Assembly: GCA_019307065.1 (NCBI GenBank)
Contig: JAFDKH010000031.1
Coordinates: forward strand, 1 to 33,474
Reading direction: 5' to 3'
From: Deltaproteobacteria bacterium
GTDB lineage: Bacteria; Myxococcota; B64-G9
Length of the DNA: 33,474 bases
Part shown: positions 16,482 to 24,188 of the stretch, one piece after another
Layout: the number at the start of each line of letters is the position of its first letter
Numbering within the stretch: position 1 is the stretch's first letter
The notes under the pieces: model-generated
Told to the model about the DNA's origin: nothing
What the model saw: only the letters and a program-made list of their open reading frames with translations
The model's database searches: none
Position numbers and translations under genes: made by a program

Positions 16482-16603
16482 ATTCCCATCAGAGCTTCGT
16501 TGACCGAAATTTCGGTATAGGTGACTCGAGGAGGCTCATACTGCTCGCGCAGATCTTGCTTTTTGGCTTTTGGCCCGATCTTTGTGCGCTCGGCCTTTTT
16601 CAT
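16409..16603 (-). CDS. Putative RiPP precursor peptide (64 residues)
   Basis: The peptide begins with a Lys-rich, hydrophilic leader (MKKAERTKIGPKAKKQDLRE), then a YEPPRVTYTEISVNEAL segment that resembles leader motifs recognised by PqqD-type domains. It ends in a low-complexity core: MGICKGGLGAG and GPYGPGCPGGCSGGGS. Cys are at 42, 55 and 59, and the last residue is Ser64. KGG or GAG around residues 43-49 are possible leader cleavage points. The ATG overlaps the radical SAM stop (ATGA) and is preceded by GAGG at eight bases. Its place between the radical SAM and kinase genes makes it the likely substrate of the operon. The final structure and modification are unknown. Confidence 0.8.
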   Translation of the reverse strand: MKKAERTKIGPKAKKQDLREQYEPPRVTYTEISVNEALMGICKGGLGAGPYGPGCPGGCSGGGS

Positions 16604-17673
16604 GCGGTTTTCCTCGCGCTGTTTTGGCGAAGAGTGTTTGCCCTGGCCTGGGTTACCTGACAGTGGTAACCGCTACGGTCCTTGGGCGGCGAATCACCCA
16701 AACGAGCAAGCCCCGGACAGTAACCGCACAGATGAGTCAAATCACATTGCCGGCAAGCTGAGTCGGCCGGGTAGCTCGGACGCCGGGCTTCGGCAAGTTG
16801 TTTCCAACCCGAGCTGAATCCGCTTAGGGCGATATTCACAGCTGGTTCACGTAATAAAAGACAGGGCATCAGCCGACCGAGCGGATCAATGTTGAAAGAC
16901 GAAAAACCGGCCCCGCAACTGAAATCATTGTCACACACATTTTTTTGGCTGAATTGCCGATCGTATTTTTCGAGTTTATCAACTCGTTCGGTGTCGGCGA
17001 GTTCTATAGCAATTGCAATGTCCGGATCGGGCCTGAGTGCCAGGGGCGCCTGATCGCCGGTCAGGGTCGGGTCAATACCGGGATCGAAACGCAGGCCCAG
17101 GCCTCTTTGGCTGGCAAGCTTGCGCATCTTTTCGGCCTGGCTCACCAGGGGCGCGAGCAGGACAGCTTTGAGAACTACTTTGAGACCGCGCTTTAGCAGA
17201 TGATCGATTCCGGCCAGCGTGCGCAGAAAATTGCGGCTCGAGCCGGTGATTGCCTGGTAACTTTTTTCATCACCGCCGTACAAAGTGACTTCGATACAAC
17301 GCGGAGGATTGGCGGCCAGCAAGTCGGCCAGCTTTTCGTCTATGAGGCTGGCATTGCTGAAGACGGCTACTAAAAAGCCTTTGCCAAGAGCGTGCTTGAG
17401 AATGTCGGCGAAGTCCGGTCTGAGGAGCGGTTCTCCGCCGGTGAATGACAGGCCCAGGCAGCCAGCCTCGGCCAGCTGGTCGAGAATATTCGTAACGGCT
17501 GTACAGCTCATTTCTTTTTCGGCAGATTGGGTGCCCTGCAAGTAACAATGTTTGCAGTGGAAGTTACAAGCCCGAGTGAGTTCGAAAGTGCCGTTGAGCG
17601 GAAACCTTTTTCCGGACAGTTTTTCTCCGAGTCTTTTCCTGAACCACTCGTGATTTTCTTGGCGGATTGTCAA
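16600..17673 (-). CDS. Radical SAM/SPASM peptide-modifying enzyme
   Basis: The product is 357 residues. CNFHCKHC (Cys36, Cys40, Cys43) is the CxxxCxxC motif that binds the SAM-cleaving 4Fe-4S cluster, followed by GLSFTGGEPLLRPDF. The C-terminal part has a SPASM-type Cys set for auxiliary clusters: CGAGFSSFNIDPLGRLMPC, then CRQCDLTHLCGYC and a final Cys. Enzymes of this class (PqqE, AlbA, anSME and related) make cross-links or other changes on peptides. The start is TTG at 17673, overlapping the PqqD stop (TTGA) with GGAG five bases upstream; the last base pairs overlap the precursor start. The reaction cannot be predicted; thioether or C-C links involving the precursor's Cys are plausible. 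Confidence 0.92.
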   Translation of the reverse strand: MTIRQENHEWFRKRLGEKLSGKRFPLNGTFELTRACNFHCKHCYLQGTQSAEKEMSCTAVTNILDQLAEAGCLGLSFTGGEPLLRPDFADILKHALGKGFLVAVFSNASLIDEKLADLLAANPPRCIEVTLYGGDEKSYQAITGSSRNFLRTLAGIDHLLKRGLKVVLKAVLLAPLVSQAEKMRKLASQRGLGLRFDPGIDPTLTGDQAPLALRPDPDIAIAIELADTERVDKLEKYDRQFSQKNVCDNDFSCGAGFSSFNIDPLGRLMPCLLLREPAVNIALSGFSSGWKQLAEARRPSYPADSACRQCDLTHLCGYCPGLARLGDSPPKDRSGYHCQVTQARANTLRQNSARKTA

Positions 17674-17984
17674 CTCGGCTCCTGCGGTATAGCTTCGATC
17701 GCTCTGAAAGAAAGTAGCTCCCGGCAGAACAATTCAGTGTCCCGGCGGGCAGTCTCGCTGTCGATTTTGAAGCGCGAGCAGACGCCATCAATCACTTCAG
17801 CCAGCTTGCGGGTGCCGTCGATTAGTTCCCAGACGACAGACCCGACTCGATTGAGGGTGTAAATACCGAGTTTCTGGCGAGAGTCTGAGCGAATTGGCAC
17901 CAGCAGAATTTCATCCGCGATTCGTCGGAATTCAACCCGATTGGTGTGCCTGAAGCACGATTCTGCTTTAAAAACCTGCGTCAT
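17670..17984 (-). CDS. PqqD-family protein (RiPP recognition element)
   Basis: The product is 104 residues. The segment KLGIYTLNRVGSVVWELIDGTRKLAEVIDGVCSRF, with the following helices (ARRDTELFCRELLSFRAIEAI), has the PqqD winged-helix pattern of three strands and three helices. PqqD domains bind leader peptides and hand them to radical SAM partners. It is the first gene of the operon and is translationally coupled to the radical SAM gene. No Shine-Dalgarno sequence precedes the ATG, and a strong promoter is so close that translation is probably leaderless. Confidence 0.88.
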   Translation of the reverse strand: MTQVFKAESCFRHTNRVEFRRIADEILLVPIRSDSRQKLGIYTLNRVGSVVWELIDGTRKLAEVIDGVCSRFKIDSETARRDTELFCRELLSFRAIEAIPQEPS

Positions 17985-17990
17985 TGACTA

Positions 17991-18019
17991 ATAATACTTC
18001 AAATTCAGTTAGTTGTCAA
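17991..18019 (-). promoter_or_regulatory. Strong sigma-70-type promoter of the RiPP operon, probably giving leaderless mRNA
   Basis: On the minus strand TTGACA (18019-18014) and TATTAT (17996-17991) are 17 bases apart, close to consensus. Transcription should start around 17985-17984, at or next to the A of the PqqD ATG. The absence of a ribosome-binding site agrees with a leaderless transcript. Confidence 0.65.
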
Positions 18020-18073
18020 TTTGACCAAGATTCGCGTGAGCACTCCAAGATCTTCACTAAAGTTAGATCAGAC

Positions 18074-18103
18074 TTGGCAAGAATGTCGAAATTGTCTTAT
18101 AAT
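18074..18103 (+). promoter_or_regulatory. Promoter of the C25 peptidase gene
   Basis: TTGGCA at 18074-18079 and a perfect TATAAT at 18098-18103 are 18 bases apart. Transcription would start near 18110, leaving a leader of about 50 bases with GAGG before the GTG start. It is divergent from the RiPP operon promoter, with about 55 bases between the two -35 boxes. Confidence 0.55.
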
Positions 18104-18162
18104 AAGAAGGTTTCAACGAATAACGGCAGTGGAAAAACAGCAGTTTCACAAACGAGGTGTCG

Positions 18163-21100
18163 GTGACGGACAATCTCAAGCGGTGTTTACTGGCGCTCTT
18201 TTTAGTAGCCAGCCTGTCAGCCAACGTGCTGGCCGACGCAACCATCGACGTCGACGGAGATCTCTCCGACTGGCCGGCCGACGCATTTACATTCTACGAT
18301 GAGAATCAAGATATGCCGTTCTTCTGGCGGGATATCTTGCAGATCCAGATGACTAACGACAATACCAGCGGCTCCGATGGAAACTTGTACCTGGCGATCG
18401 AGTTCAGGGGAAGGTTTAGGGAAAATTTCGGCGGTATCGATATCGATATTTATATCAACCTGGATATAGACGGGGACGGACAGATCGGTGGCCCCAACGA
18501 TCGAGTTATTGAGCTGACCGAAGGTACTGTGACCGATGGTGACGGCAACCCGGTCGGCTCAGTCGGCGAAATGGATTATTCGGGTGTATTTTTAGAGGCC
18601 AGCATTCCTTATAGTGTTTTGGGTCTGAGCCACGGCAGTGATGTTTTTGGGGTGTCGGTGGTGACTACCGGTGTCCCGGGGCATACTGACTATTCCCCTG
18701 AACCGGGCGAGGGCGATGATGGTTTCATCGTCTACGATGGCACTACCGGAGATGGGGGTGAACCGCTGGCCGTACGCCTGCTGGCCTTGGCGGCCGCGAC
18801 TGGAAATGAGGGCGTCACAATCCACTGGGCAACCGGGTCGGAAAGAGGCAATGCCGGCTTCGACGTCTATCACCTGGATGCCAAGAGAAATCTTACGCGC
18901 TTGACGAAAAACCCGGTGCCCGGGCTGCTGAATGCTTCCTTAGGACAGAACTACCATTTCACTGATCGCGATGGACGCGCCGGGGATAGTTATCTGGTCG
19001 AGGATATTGAAGTCAACGGTCGCCGCAAGAAACACGGACCGATAGTCGCCAGGTCATATCTGCAAGATCCGGTGTTTGAGGTGCGGCTCGGGCGGACCAA
19101 GCAACCCAAGAAGAGTTCGCCGACTAAAATACAATCCATATTCAAATTGCCGGTAGACACTAAAAACTATTCAGCCGCGGTCAAGATCGCAGTCGCCCAA
19201 GAGGGCCTCAATCGCCTGACTCACGACGACCTGGTGGCGGCCGGGCTGGACCCGGTCGCTTTGCAGAACGAGGGTCTGACTCTTGAGCGTAAGATAGGTT
19301 TGGTGCCGGTCTTGGAATTCAACTCTGAATTCTGGTTCGTCGGCCAGCCCGAGCCCGATCGCTACGCAGATTTCGAAGTGCTTAAGGCTGCAACCGGAGC
19401 CGGGCGCAGGATGAGTACGCGCAAAGTGGATGGTAGTTGCAGGGCAGAAGTCAGGGACGTCTTTGACTCGATCGTCATAGAGAAAAATCTGGCTTATCAC
19501 ATCGCTTCGCCGACCAACGACCCGTTTTTCTGGGCCCTGGCCTTCGATGGGGCCCCGGCTGAGCTGACCTTTGACCTGCCGCGCGCAACTAGTCGATGGG
19601 TCAGCTTGCGAATTCATGTGGCCGGAACTGGCCCGAGGCACTCGATCTCGGTTGTACTCAACGACCTGCCGGTTGGCCGGGCCATATGGAATGGTCGCCA
19701 AATGCAGCAGTTTACTTTCAAAGTCAAAGCCGCTGGGCTTCTAGAGCAAGGCAATCTCTTAGCGATTGGACTTTTGCCTGGTCGGGCGGCCGACGTGGTC
19801 TTCGTGGACAAGATCGATTTTTCGTATCAACGAGCCCTCGAAGCCGGTGATCAAACGCTGGTTTTCAATGCGAGTTCAGGACAATGTTTGAGAATCGACG
19901 GCATCGCCGAAGGCGAACTCTTTCTGCTGGATGTCTCCGACCCGGCCCGACCTGTCAACTTGACCGGGTATAGAACTATCTCGTCGGCCGATAACCTGTC
20001 GATTCAGTTCCAGGATAAAGCCATCGTCCCGATTGGCTTCAGCCGGACAAAGCCGCGCAGATATTTGCTGGCTACTTCAGCGATGTTTTCGGTGCCTGAT
20101 TCGCGCGGTGCCTGGCAAGCCAGCGACCTGATGTCTGAAGATCTCGAAGTCGATTACCTGGTGATCACTCATCCGGATTTTAGGCAAGCTGCCGAACGAA
20201 TAAGCGCGTTTCACCTAAGTCAGGGCCGCAGAACCTTGGTCGCCTCAACCGAACAAATATATACGACTTTCAATCACGGCCGGCCTTCCGCCCAGGCCAT
20301 CCAGGACCTGCTTCATACGGCCCGCACCAACTGGAGTGTCGCGCCGGTATTTGTTTTATTGTTGGGCGGCTCGACTGTCGACAGTAATAATTACCTGGGA
20401 TACTCCGAGACTGATTTCGTTCCGGCCCCATTCTGGGTTAGCTCGGTCAGCGGATTCGAAGCCGCATCCGACGGGTGGTATGTAGCCGCTCAGGATGGGC
20501 TGACTCCCACTGCGGCAATCGGGCGATTAGCGGTGAGAACCAGCCAGGCGGCCGATCAAGTTGTCGATAAGATCATTGCCTGGCAGACCGCTCCGACTCT
20601 CCTGACCGATCGGATGCTTTTCATAGCCGATCGGGATCAAGCCGACCAGTCCGAGGAAGACGGTATTTTCGAGCACCTGATTGGCCGGCTAATCGAAGCC
20701 TGTCTACCGGATTCGATTCAAGCCGAACGTCTCTTGGTTGCCCAGAGCGAAGATCCGGCCAGTGAACTGCAAGCCATCATTGAAAAGGGTGTCGACAGTA
20801 TTAATTACGTTGGGCATGCCTACTTGGAGGGCTGGTCGAGTCCCCCGATTATGACAACTCAACTGGCCGGCCTGCTCGCCAATCAACAACCGTTCTTTTT
20901 ATTCTCCTGGTCGTGTTTCGATGGGGCTTTCACCGGTCCCTGGGGTGACTCGCTGGCCTGGGCATTCGTGCAAAATCCTGACGGCGGAGCACTGGGCGCC
21001 CTGGCTGCCTCGTCACTGAGTGACCCGCGGGCCGTGGCTGAGCTGGCCGAATTGACCCTTTGCTTGATCACGTCCAGTGAGGCCGAAACTCTAGGGCAGG

Positions 21101-21219
21101 CGGTTGCGCGCGCAAAGCAAACATTGCTTGGTATAGATCAGGCGCATCAAGATCTAATCTCTACTTTCAATCTTCTCGGAGATCCGGCCCTGCCGAATCC
21201 CTGGATAAACAACCCTTAG
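18163..21219 (+). CDS. Secreted gingipain-family (C25) cysteine peptidase-like protein
   Basis: The product is 1018 residues. The GTG at 18163 is preceded by GAGG at five bases; a GTG at 18157 is less well placed. A Sec signal peptide (cut near VLA/DAT) is followed by a CBM9-like beta domain (about 20-180, ATIDVDGDLSDWPADAF). A region common in C25 proteins (VTIHWATGSERGNAGFDVY) comes next, then central beta domains and a C25 catalytic domain from about residue 665 (VVITHPDF...). His885 in NYVGHAYLEGW and Cys918 in FSWSCFDGAF are 33 residues apart, the same spacing as His211/Cys244 in RgpB gingipain, so the dyad appears intact. It ends soon after the catalytic domain, with no sorting tail. 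It may degrade extracellular protein or process secreted products; a link to the divergent RiPP operon is only positional. Confidence 0.85.
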   Translation: MTDNLKRCLLALFLVASLSANVLADATIDVDGDLSDWPADAFTFYDENQDMPFFWRDILQIQMTNDNTSGSDGNLYLAIEFRGRFRENFGGIDIDIYINLDIDGDGQIGGPNDRVIELTEGTVTDGDGNPVGSVGEMDYSGVFLEASIPYSVLGLSHGSDVFGVSVVTTGVPGHTDYSPEPGEGDDGFIVYDGTTGDGGEPLAVRLLALAAATGNEGVTIHWATGSERGNAGFDVYHLDAKRNLTRLTKNPVPGLLNASLGQNYHFTDRDGRAGDSYLVEDIEVNGRRKKHGPIVARSYLQDPVFEVRLGRTKQPKKSSPTKIQSIFKLPVDTKNYSAAVKIAVAQEGLNRLTHDDLVAAGLDPVALQNEGLTLERKIGLVPVLEFNSEFWFVGQPEPDRYADFEVLKAATGAGRRMSTRKVDGSCRAEVRDVFDSIVIEKNLAYHIASPTNDPFFWALAFDGAPAELTFDLPRATSRWVSLRIHVAGTGPRHSISVVLNDLPVGRAIWNGRQMQQFTFKVKAAGLLEQGNLLAIGLLPGRAADVVFVDKIDFSYQRALEAGDQTLVFNASSGQCLRIDGIAEGELFLLDVSDPARPVNLTGYRTISSADNLSIQFQDKAIVPIGFSRTKPRRYLLATSAMFSVPDSRGAWQASDLMSEDLEVDYLVITHPDFRQAAERISAFHLSQGRRTLVASTEQIYTTFNHGRPSAQAIQDLLHTARTNWSVAPVFVLLLGGSTVDSNNYLGYSETDFVPAPFWVSSVSGFEAASDGWYVAAQDGLTPTAAIGRLAVRTSQAADQVVDKIIAWQTAPTLLTDRMLFIADRDQADQSEEDGIFEHLIGRLIEACLPDSIQAERLLVAQSEDPASELQAIIEKGVDSINYVGHAYLEGWSSPPIMTTQLAGLLANQQPFFLFSWSCFDGAFTGPWGDSLAWAFVQNPDGGALGALAASSLSDPRAVAELAELTLCLITSSEAETLGQAVARAKQTLLGIDQAHQDLISTFNLLGDPALPNPWINNP

Positions 21220-21270
21220 ACAACCTTTTGAGCCGATAGGCCTGTTTAAAAAAGGTCTTGAATACCCCAT

Positions 21271-21307
21271 GGGGTCGCGCAGACCTGCATTTGAGACCCC
21301 TCTTTTT
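21271..21307 (+). terminator. Candidate intrinsic terminator after the C25 peptidase gene
   Basis: GGGGTC at 21271-21276 pairs with GACCCC at 21295-21300 and is followed by TCTTTTT. An alternative fold uses AGGTCT (21253-21258) with AGACCT (21281-21286) enclosing the palindrome ACCCCATGGGGT. The two folds are mutually exclusive, so this may be a terminator with an alternative structure. Confidence 0.45.
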
Positions 21308-21341
21308 CTCCTAACTATTTGATTTTACGGGCTACCTGGAG

Positions 21342-21357
21342 TGGCACGGGTTTTGTA
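21342..21357 (+). promoter_or_regulatory. Possible sigma-54 promoter
   Basis: TGGCACGGGTTTTGTA matches the -24/-12 consensus (TGGCACG, four bases, TTGCA) except for T in place of C in the -12 GC. It is 39 bases before the next start codon. Suggestive only. Confidence 0.35.
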
Positions 21358-21395
21358 ATGCCTAAGGTATGGCCGGACCAAACTGGGAGACAGAT

Positions 21396-22175
21396 ATGCG
21401 AAACCACGTTATTTTAGCTCTTGCCGTCTTTTCCTTGGGAATCAACCTACCGTTCGCTCAGGGACAAGATCTGGGCGGTTTCGAAATGTGGGAAGACACC
21501 GCTCACGCCTCCAAAGTTTCAGCCCCGCTCGCTATGAATGAGACTTCGTCCAATGAGGCCGGCCAAATTAAAAACCCTCCTGCAGTCAAAGTTGCCAAAC
21601 AGCATGCGCAGGCCACCGAGCAGGTTGAAACTGAAGTGCGAAAAAAAGCACCCGCGCTACCTGAGAATACCAAGGTCGAAGAATCAGCCACTGAGGAATT
21701 CAATCCAATAATTCGATTCGGAGCAGGGGCGACATACCTAATTTCAGTTCGTCCGTCAGATGTCGCCCTCGGTGATAAAATCCTGACCGAGTTTTCGGCA
21801 AGTTGGTGTCCATTCGGCGCCGTGGCTGAAATCGGGTTCGATATGGCGATTGCCCGGGACAATACATTTTTCGCCCGGCCAAATCTGAAGCTGTTTATCG
21901 TCAGAAACAATTCTTTCGGTCTTTTCCTGGAAGGCAATTTTGCTATTTACTCTCATTCCAAGGGGATCGACCTGGGCGGCGGAGCGGCCATTGGAACGGT
22001 TACCGGTATCACCGACCATCTGGCAATCGAAGCCTTTGTAGCTGCCATGGTTTTTTCGATGTCCGCCGATGGTGCAAAAAGCATAGTTAGTGGTGGTTTT
22101 TTGGGTGATCCTGGCGATGGTTCGGGTCTGGTTGTGATGCCCTACGCTGGTCTCAGACTGACTGCCAGGTTCTGA
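21396..22175 (+). CDS. Outer-membrane beta-barrel-like protein
   Basis: The product is 259 residues. The ATG at 21396 is chosen because GGGAG lies six bases upstream and MRNHVILALAVFSLGINLPFAQG is a clean Sec signal. A charged, Ala/Lys-rich linker (about 25-105) precedes about 150 residues of alternating amphipathic strands (FGAGATYLISV, LKLFIVRNNSFGLFLEGNF, AIEAFVAAMVF). The protein ends in a strand with C-terminal Phe (GLRLTARF), typical of proteins inserted by the BAM complex. I cannot name a family. No neighbour suggests a substrate. Confidence 0.7.
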   Translation: MRNHVILALAVFSLGINLPFAQGQDLGGFEMWEDTAHASKVSAPLAMNETSSNEAGQIKNPPAVKVAKQHAQATEQVETEVRKKAPALPENTKVEESATEEFNPIIRFGAGATYLISVRPSDVALGDKILTEFSASWCPFGAVAEIGFDMAIARDNTFFARPNLKLFIVRNNSFGLFLEGNFAIYSHSKGIDLGGGAAIGTVTGITDHLAIEAFVAAMVFSMSADGAKSIVSGGFLGDPGDGSGLVVMPYAGLRLTARF

Positions 22176-22273
22176 TTGTCGGGCCATTTCTCTTTCGTAA
22201 AAACCCTCCTTGACTTGCCGAAGATGACCTAATAGCTTTTGTCTCTGCATTTTTTTGTGAAATGAGGTGATCT

Positions 22274-24157
22274 GTGCTTCGCAACCTTGGAATTATTATA
22301 TTACTGTCCGGTTTTTTTCTGCTCAGCGGATGTGTGAAGCGTCTCCCGGCTTCAGCCGGTCCCGAACGCACCCTGCTGGCTGGAGAAACAGTTAGATTCG
22401 GAGAAAAGGTCGAGGTTCCCGAGGGAGCTCACGTTGTCTGGACAACCGGTGATGGAACCAAGTTGAAAGGACCCTCGGTAACGCACGCCTGGGATTTGCC
22501 CGGAGAGTACCAGCTAAAAGTAACCGTGACTGACTCAGATGGGCAACAACGCTTGGACAAAACCACCATCAAAGTGACCTGTCCAGAACTGCTAGAGGTA
22601 CTCCCGCAGAATGTGGAAGCCTTGATTTTGTTCGAACAGCCCGGTCAACGACTCAAAGAGCTGCCTCTATTCTTGGAGAGGCTGTTGGCCTCCGGTCGAG
22701 ACGCCAATGCCGCTCTGGCGGCCATGCATCAGATTTTTGGTTTTGACCCATTCGACAATAGCGGATTAAAGTCTGTCGGAGTTGATCCGCAAGGCGGGAT
22801 AGGTCTGATTCAGCTGTCTGTTGAAGACAAGCTTATTAGTGCGATCGTAGTTTCCGTATTGAACAAAGATAATATTCTAGAAACAATCCGGACAGATTTT
22901 TCACACTTCGGGCAAATGAAAGAATTTCCCTCCAGTGCGAACATGGCTGTTATCGAAGTACATAGCCTGAAGCCGGATCAACTTATCGCGGCCTACACAA
23001 TTTACAAAGGACACCTGTGGATGAGTTTTGCGTTAAAAAACAATGCCGACCCGGTAAAGACCCTGGTTGGCTTGAGATCAAACGCGGCCAAAGGTCTACT
23101 GGTCGAGTCAATCGGCTATAAACTGGCTGCCAAGGCAGCCAAAGATCGTGGCGGTATTCATCTGTATGTGTCAAAATTGGCGCTGGTTAAAGCCAGCCAA
23201 AGCGTGCCCGGCTCGAATCAGCCGAAAGACAATCAGCTGGGCAGAAACCTGATAAAAAAAGTTACTTATTTCCGAGGTGATGCCGACTTGAGCGGCGATG
23301 GTTTTGAAGCTCGCACCTGGCTTGGGTTCTCAGGAGAAGAGATCGCCGATCTGGCAAAAGTCTTCAAAGCTCACACCAGTGTGCCTGCCTTTGGAACCTA
23401 TTTGCCACCGAACCAGCACTTGACTCTTAAACTATCGGCCGACCTGCCGGGTTTTATAAAAACTATCTTGAAACTGGGCGGCGAGGAGGCGGTCTGGGGC
23501 GAGATGATTGAGGCCCTCGGACAGTTGGGTTCAACCTCAAAGATCCAGGTGAAATCTGGCCTGCTAGACAACATTGGCGATAATTACTTGATCTCTATGC
23601 GATTCAAGCCGGCCGGGATCCTGGAGTTAGCCGCGGCTGGTATGACTCGGCCGTCGCCCCAGAAGCTTTTTGATCTCGTTTCTGTTGTGCAGTTGCGGGA
23701 TCACAAACTCTTCGAACAGACAATCAAGAGCCTGGCCGAATTCAAAGGAACTTCCTCTTTTGTCAAACCCAGCAGTGGACCGGGCGGTCCGGCTTGGACA
23801 ATTGGGCTGGACAATTTTTTACTGACTTTGGTTATCGAAAAAGGTTTTGGCATCTTCGCCTTAGATCGCCAGTTGGCTGTCGAAACAGCTGCGAAGCTTA
23901 CAAAGCCCGTCAAGGCTCAAGCTCTGTGGCCTACGGAAATGGGCCTCAATGACCGGCAGGTGCTTTTTGCCAACGTGAGCGGTTTTCTGTCGGATTTTAA
24001 AAAAACAGAGCCGCCCAAGAGCAATCCATCGGCCGCATTCATGAAGGCAATGGTTATGGCCTCCCTGGGTCGGATCGAGTCGCTTGGCACAGTCGTTCTC
24101 GATGCGGCTTTGCAAGGCAGCGCCTTGGCCTTCAGTTTGAAACTCTCTCTTCTGTGA
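22274..24157 (+). CDS. PKD-domain lipoprotein, function unknown
   Basis: The product is 627 residues from a GTG with GAGG six bases upstream. The signal peptide has lipobox LLSGC (Cys20). Residues about 30-105 are a PKD-like beta domain (VVWTTGDGTKLKGPSVTHAW, LPGEYQLKVTVTD). The remaining 500 residues begin LPQNVEALILFEQPG and contain repeated alpha/beta units, reminiscent of DUF3352-type proteins in which a periplasmic protein is built of related halves; this similarity is from memory and not certain. It ends 31 bases before thymidine kinase and may share its transcript. Confidence 0.7.
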   Translation: MLRNLGIIILLSGFFLLSGCVKRLPASAGPERTLLAGETVRFGEKVEVPEGAHVVWTTGDGTKLKGPSVTHAWDLPGEYQLKVTVTDSDGQQRLDKTTIKVTCPELLEVLPQNVEALILFEQPGQRLKELPLFLERLLASGRDANAALAAMHQIFGFDPFDNSGLKSVGVDPQGGIGLIQLSVEDKLISAIVVSVLNKDNILETIRTDFSHFGQMKEFPSSANMAVIEVHSLKPDQLIAAYTIYKGHLWMSFALKNNADPVKTLVGLRSNAAKGLLVESIGYKLAAKAAKDRGGIHLYVSKLALVKASQSVPGSNQPKDNQLGRNLIKKVTYFRGDADLSGDGFEARTWLGFSGEEIADLAKVFKAHTSVPAFGTYLPPNQHLTLKLSADLPGFIKTILKLGGEEAVWGEMIEALGQLGSTSKIQVKSGLLDNIGDNYLISMRFKPAGILELAAAGMTRPSPQKLFDLVSVVQLRDHKLFEQTIKSLAEFKGTSSFVKPSSGPGGPAWTIGLDNFLLTLVIEKGFGIFALDRQLAVETAAKLTKPVKAQALWPTEMGLNDRQVLFANVSGFLSDFKKTEPPKSNPSAAFMKAMVMASLGRIESLGTVVLDAALQGSALAFSLKLSLL

Positions 24158-24188
24158 ACCGCTAGCTTACAACCCCCCGGGAGAACAT

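Noticed and set aside
15097-17984. Lasso peptide or PQQ biosynthesis cluster
   Set aside because: There is no asparagine-synthetase-like cyclase or transglutaminase-like B2 protease for a lasso peptide, and no PqqA (Glu...Tyr) or PqqB/C genes for PQQ.
22210-22238. TTGACT-led promoter before the PKD lipoprotein gene
   Set aside because: At 17 bases the -10 would be TAGCTT and the better TAATAG is only 14 bases away, so the match is too weak.
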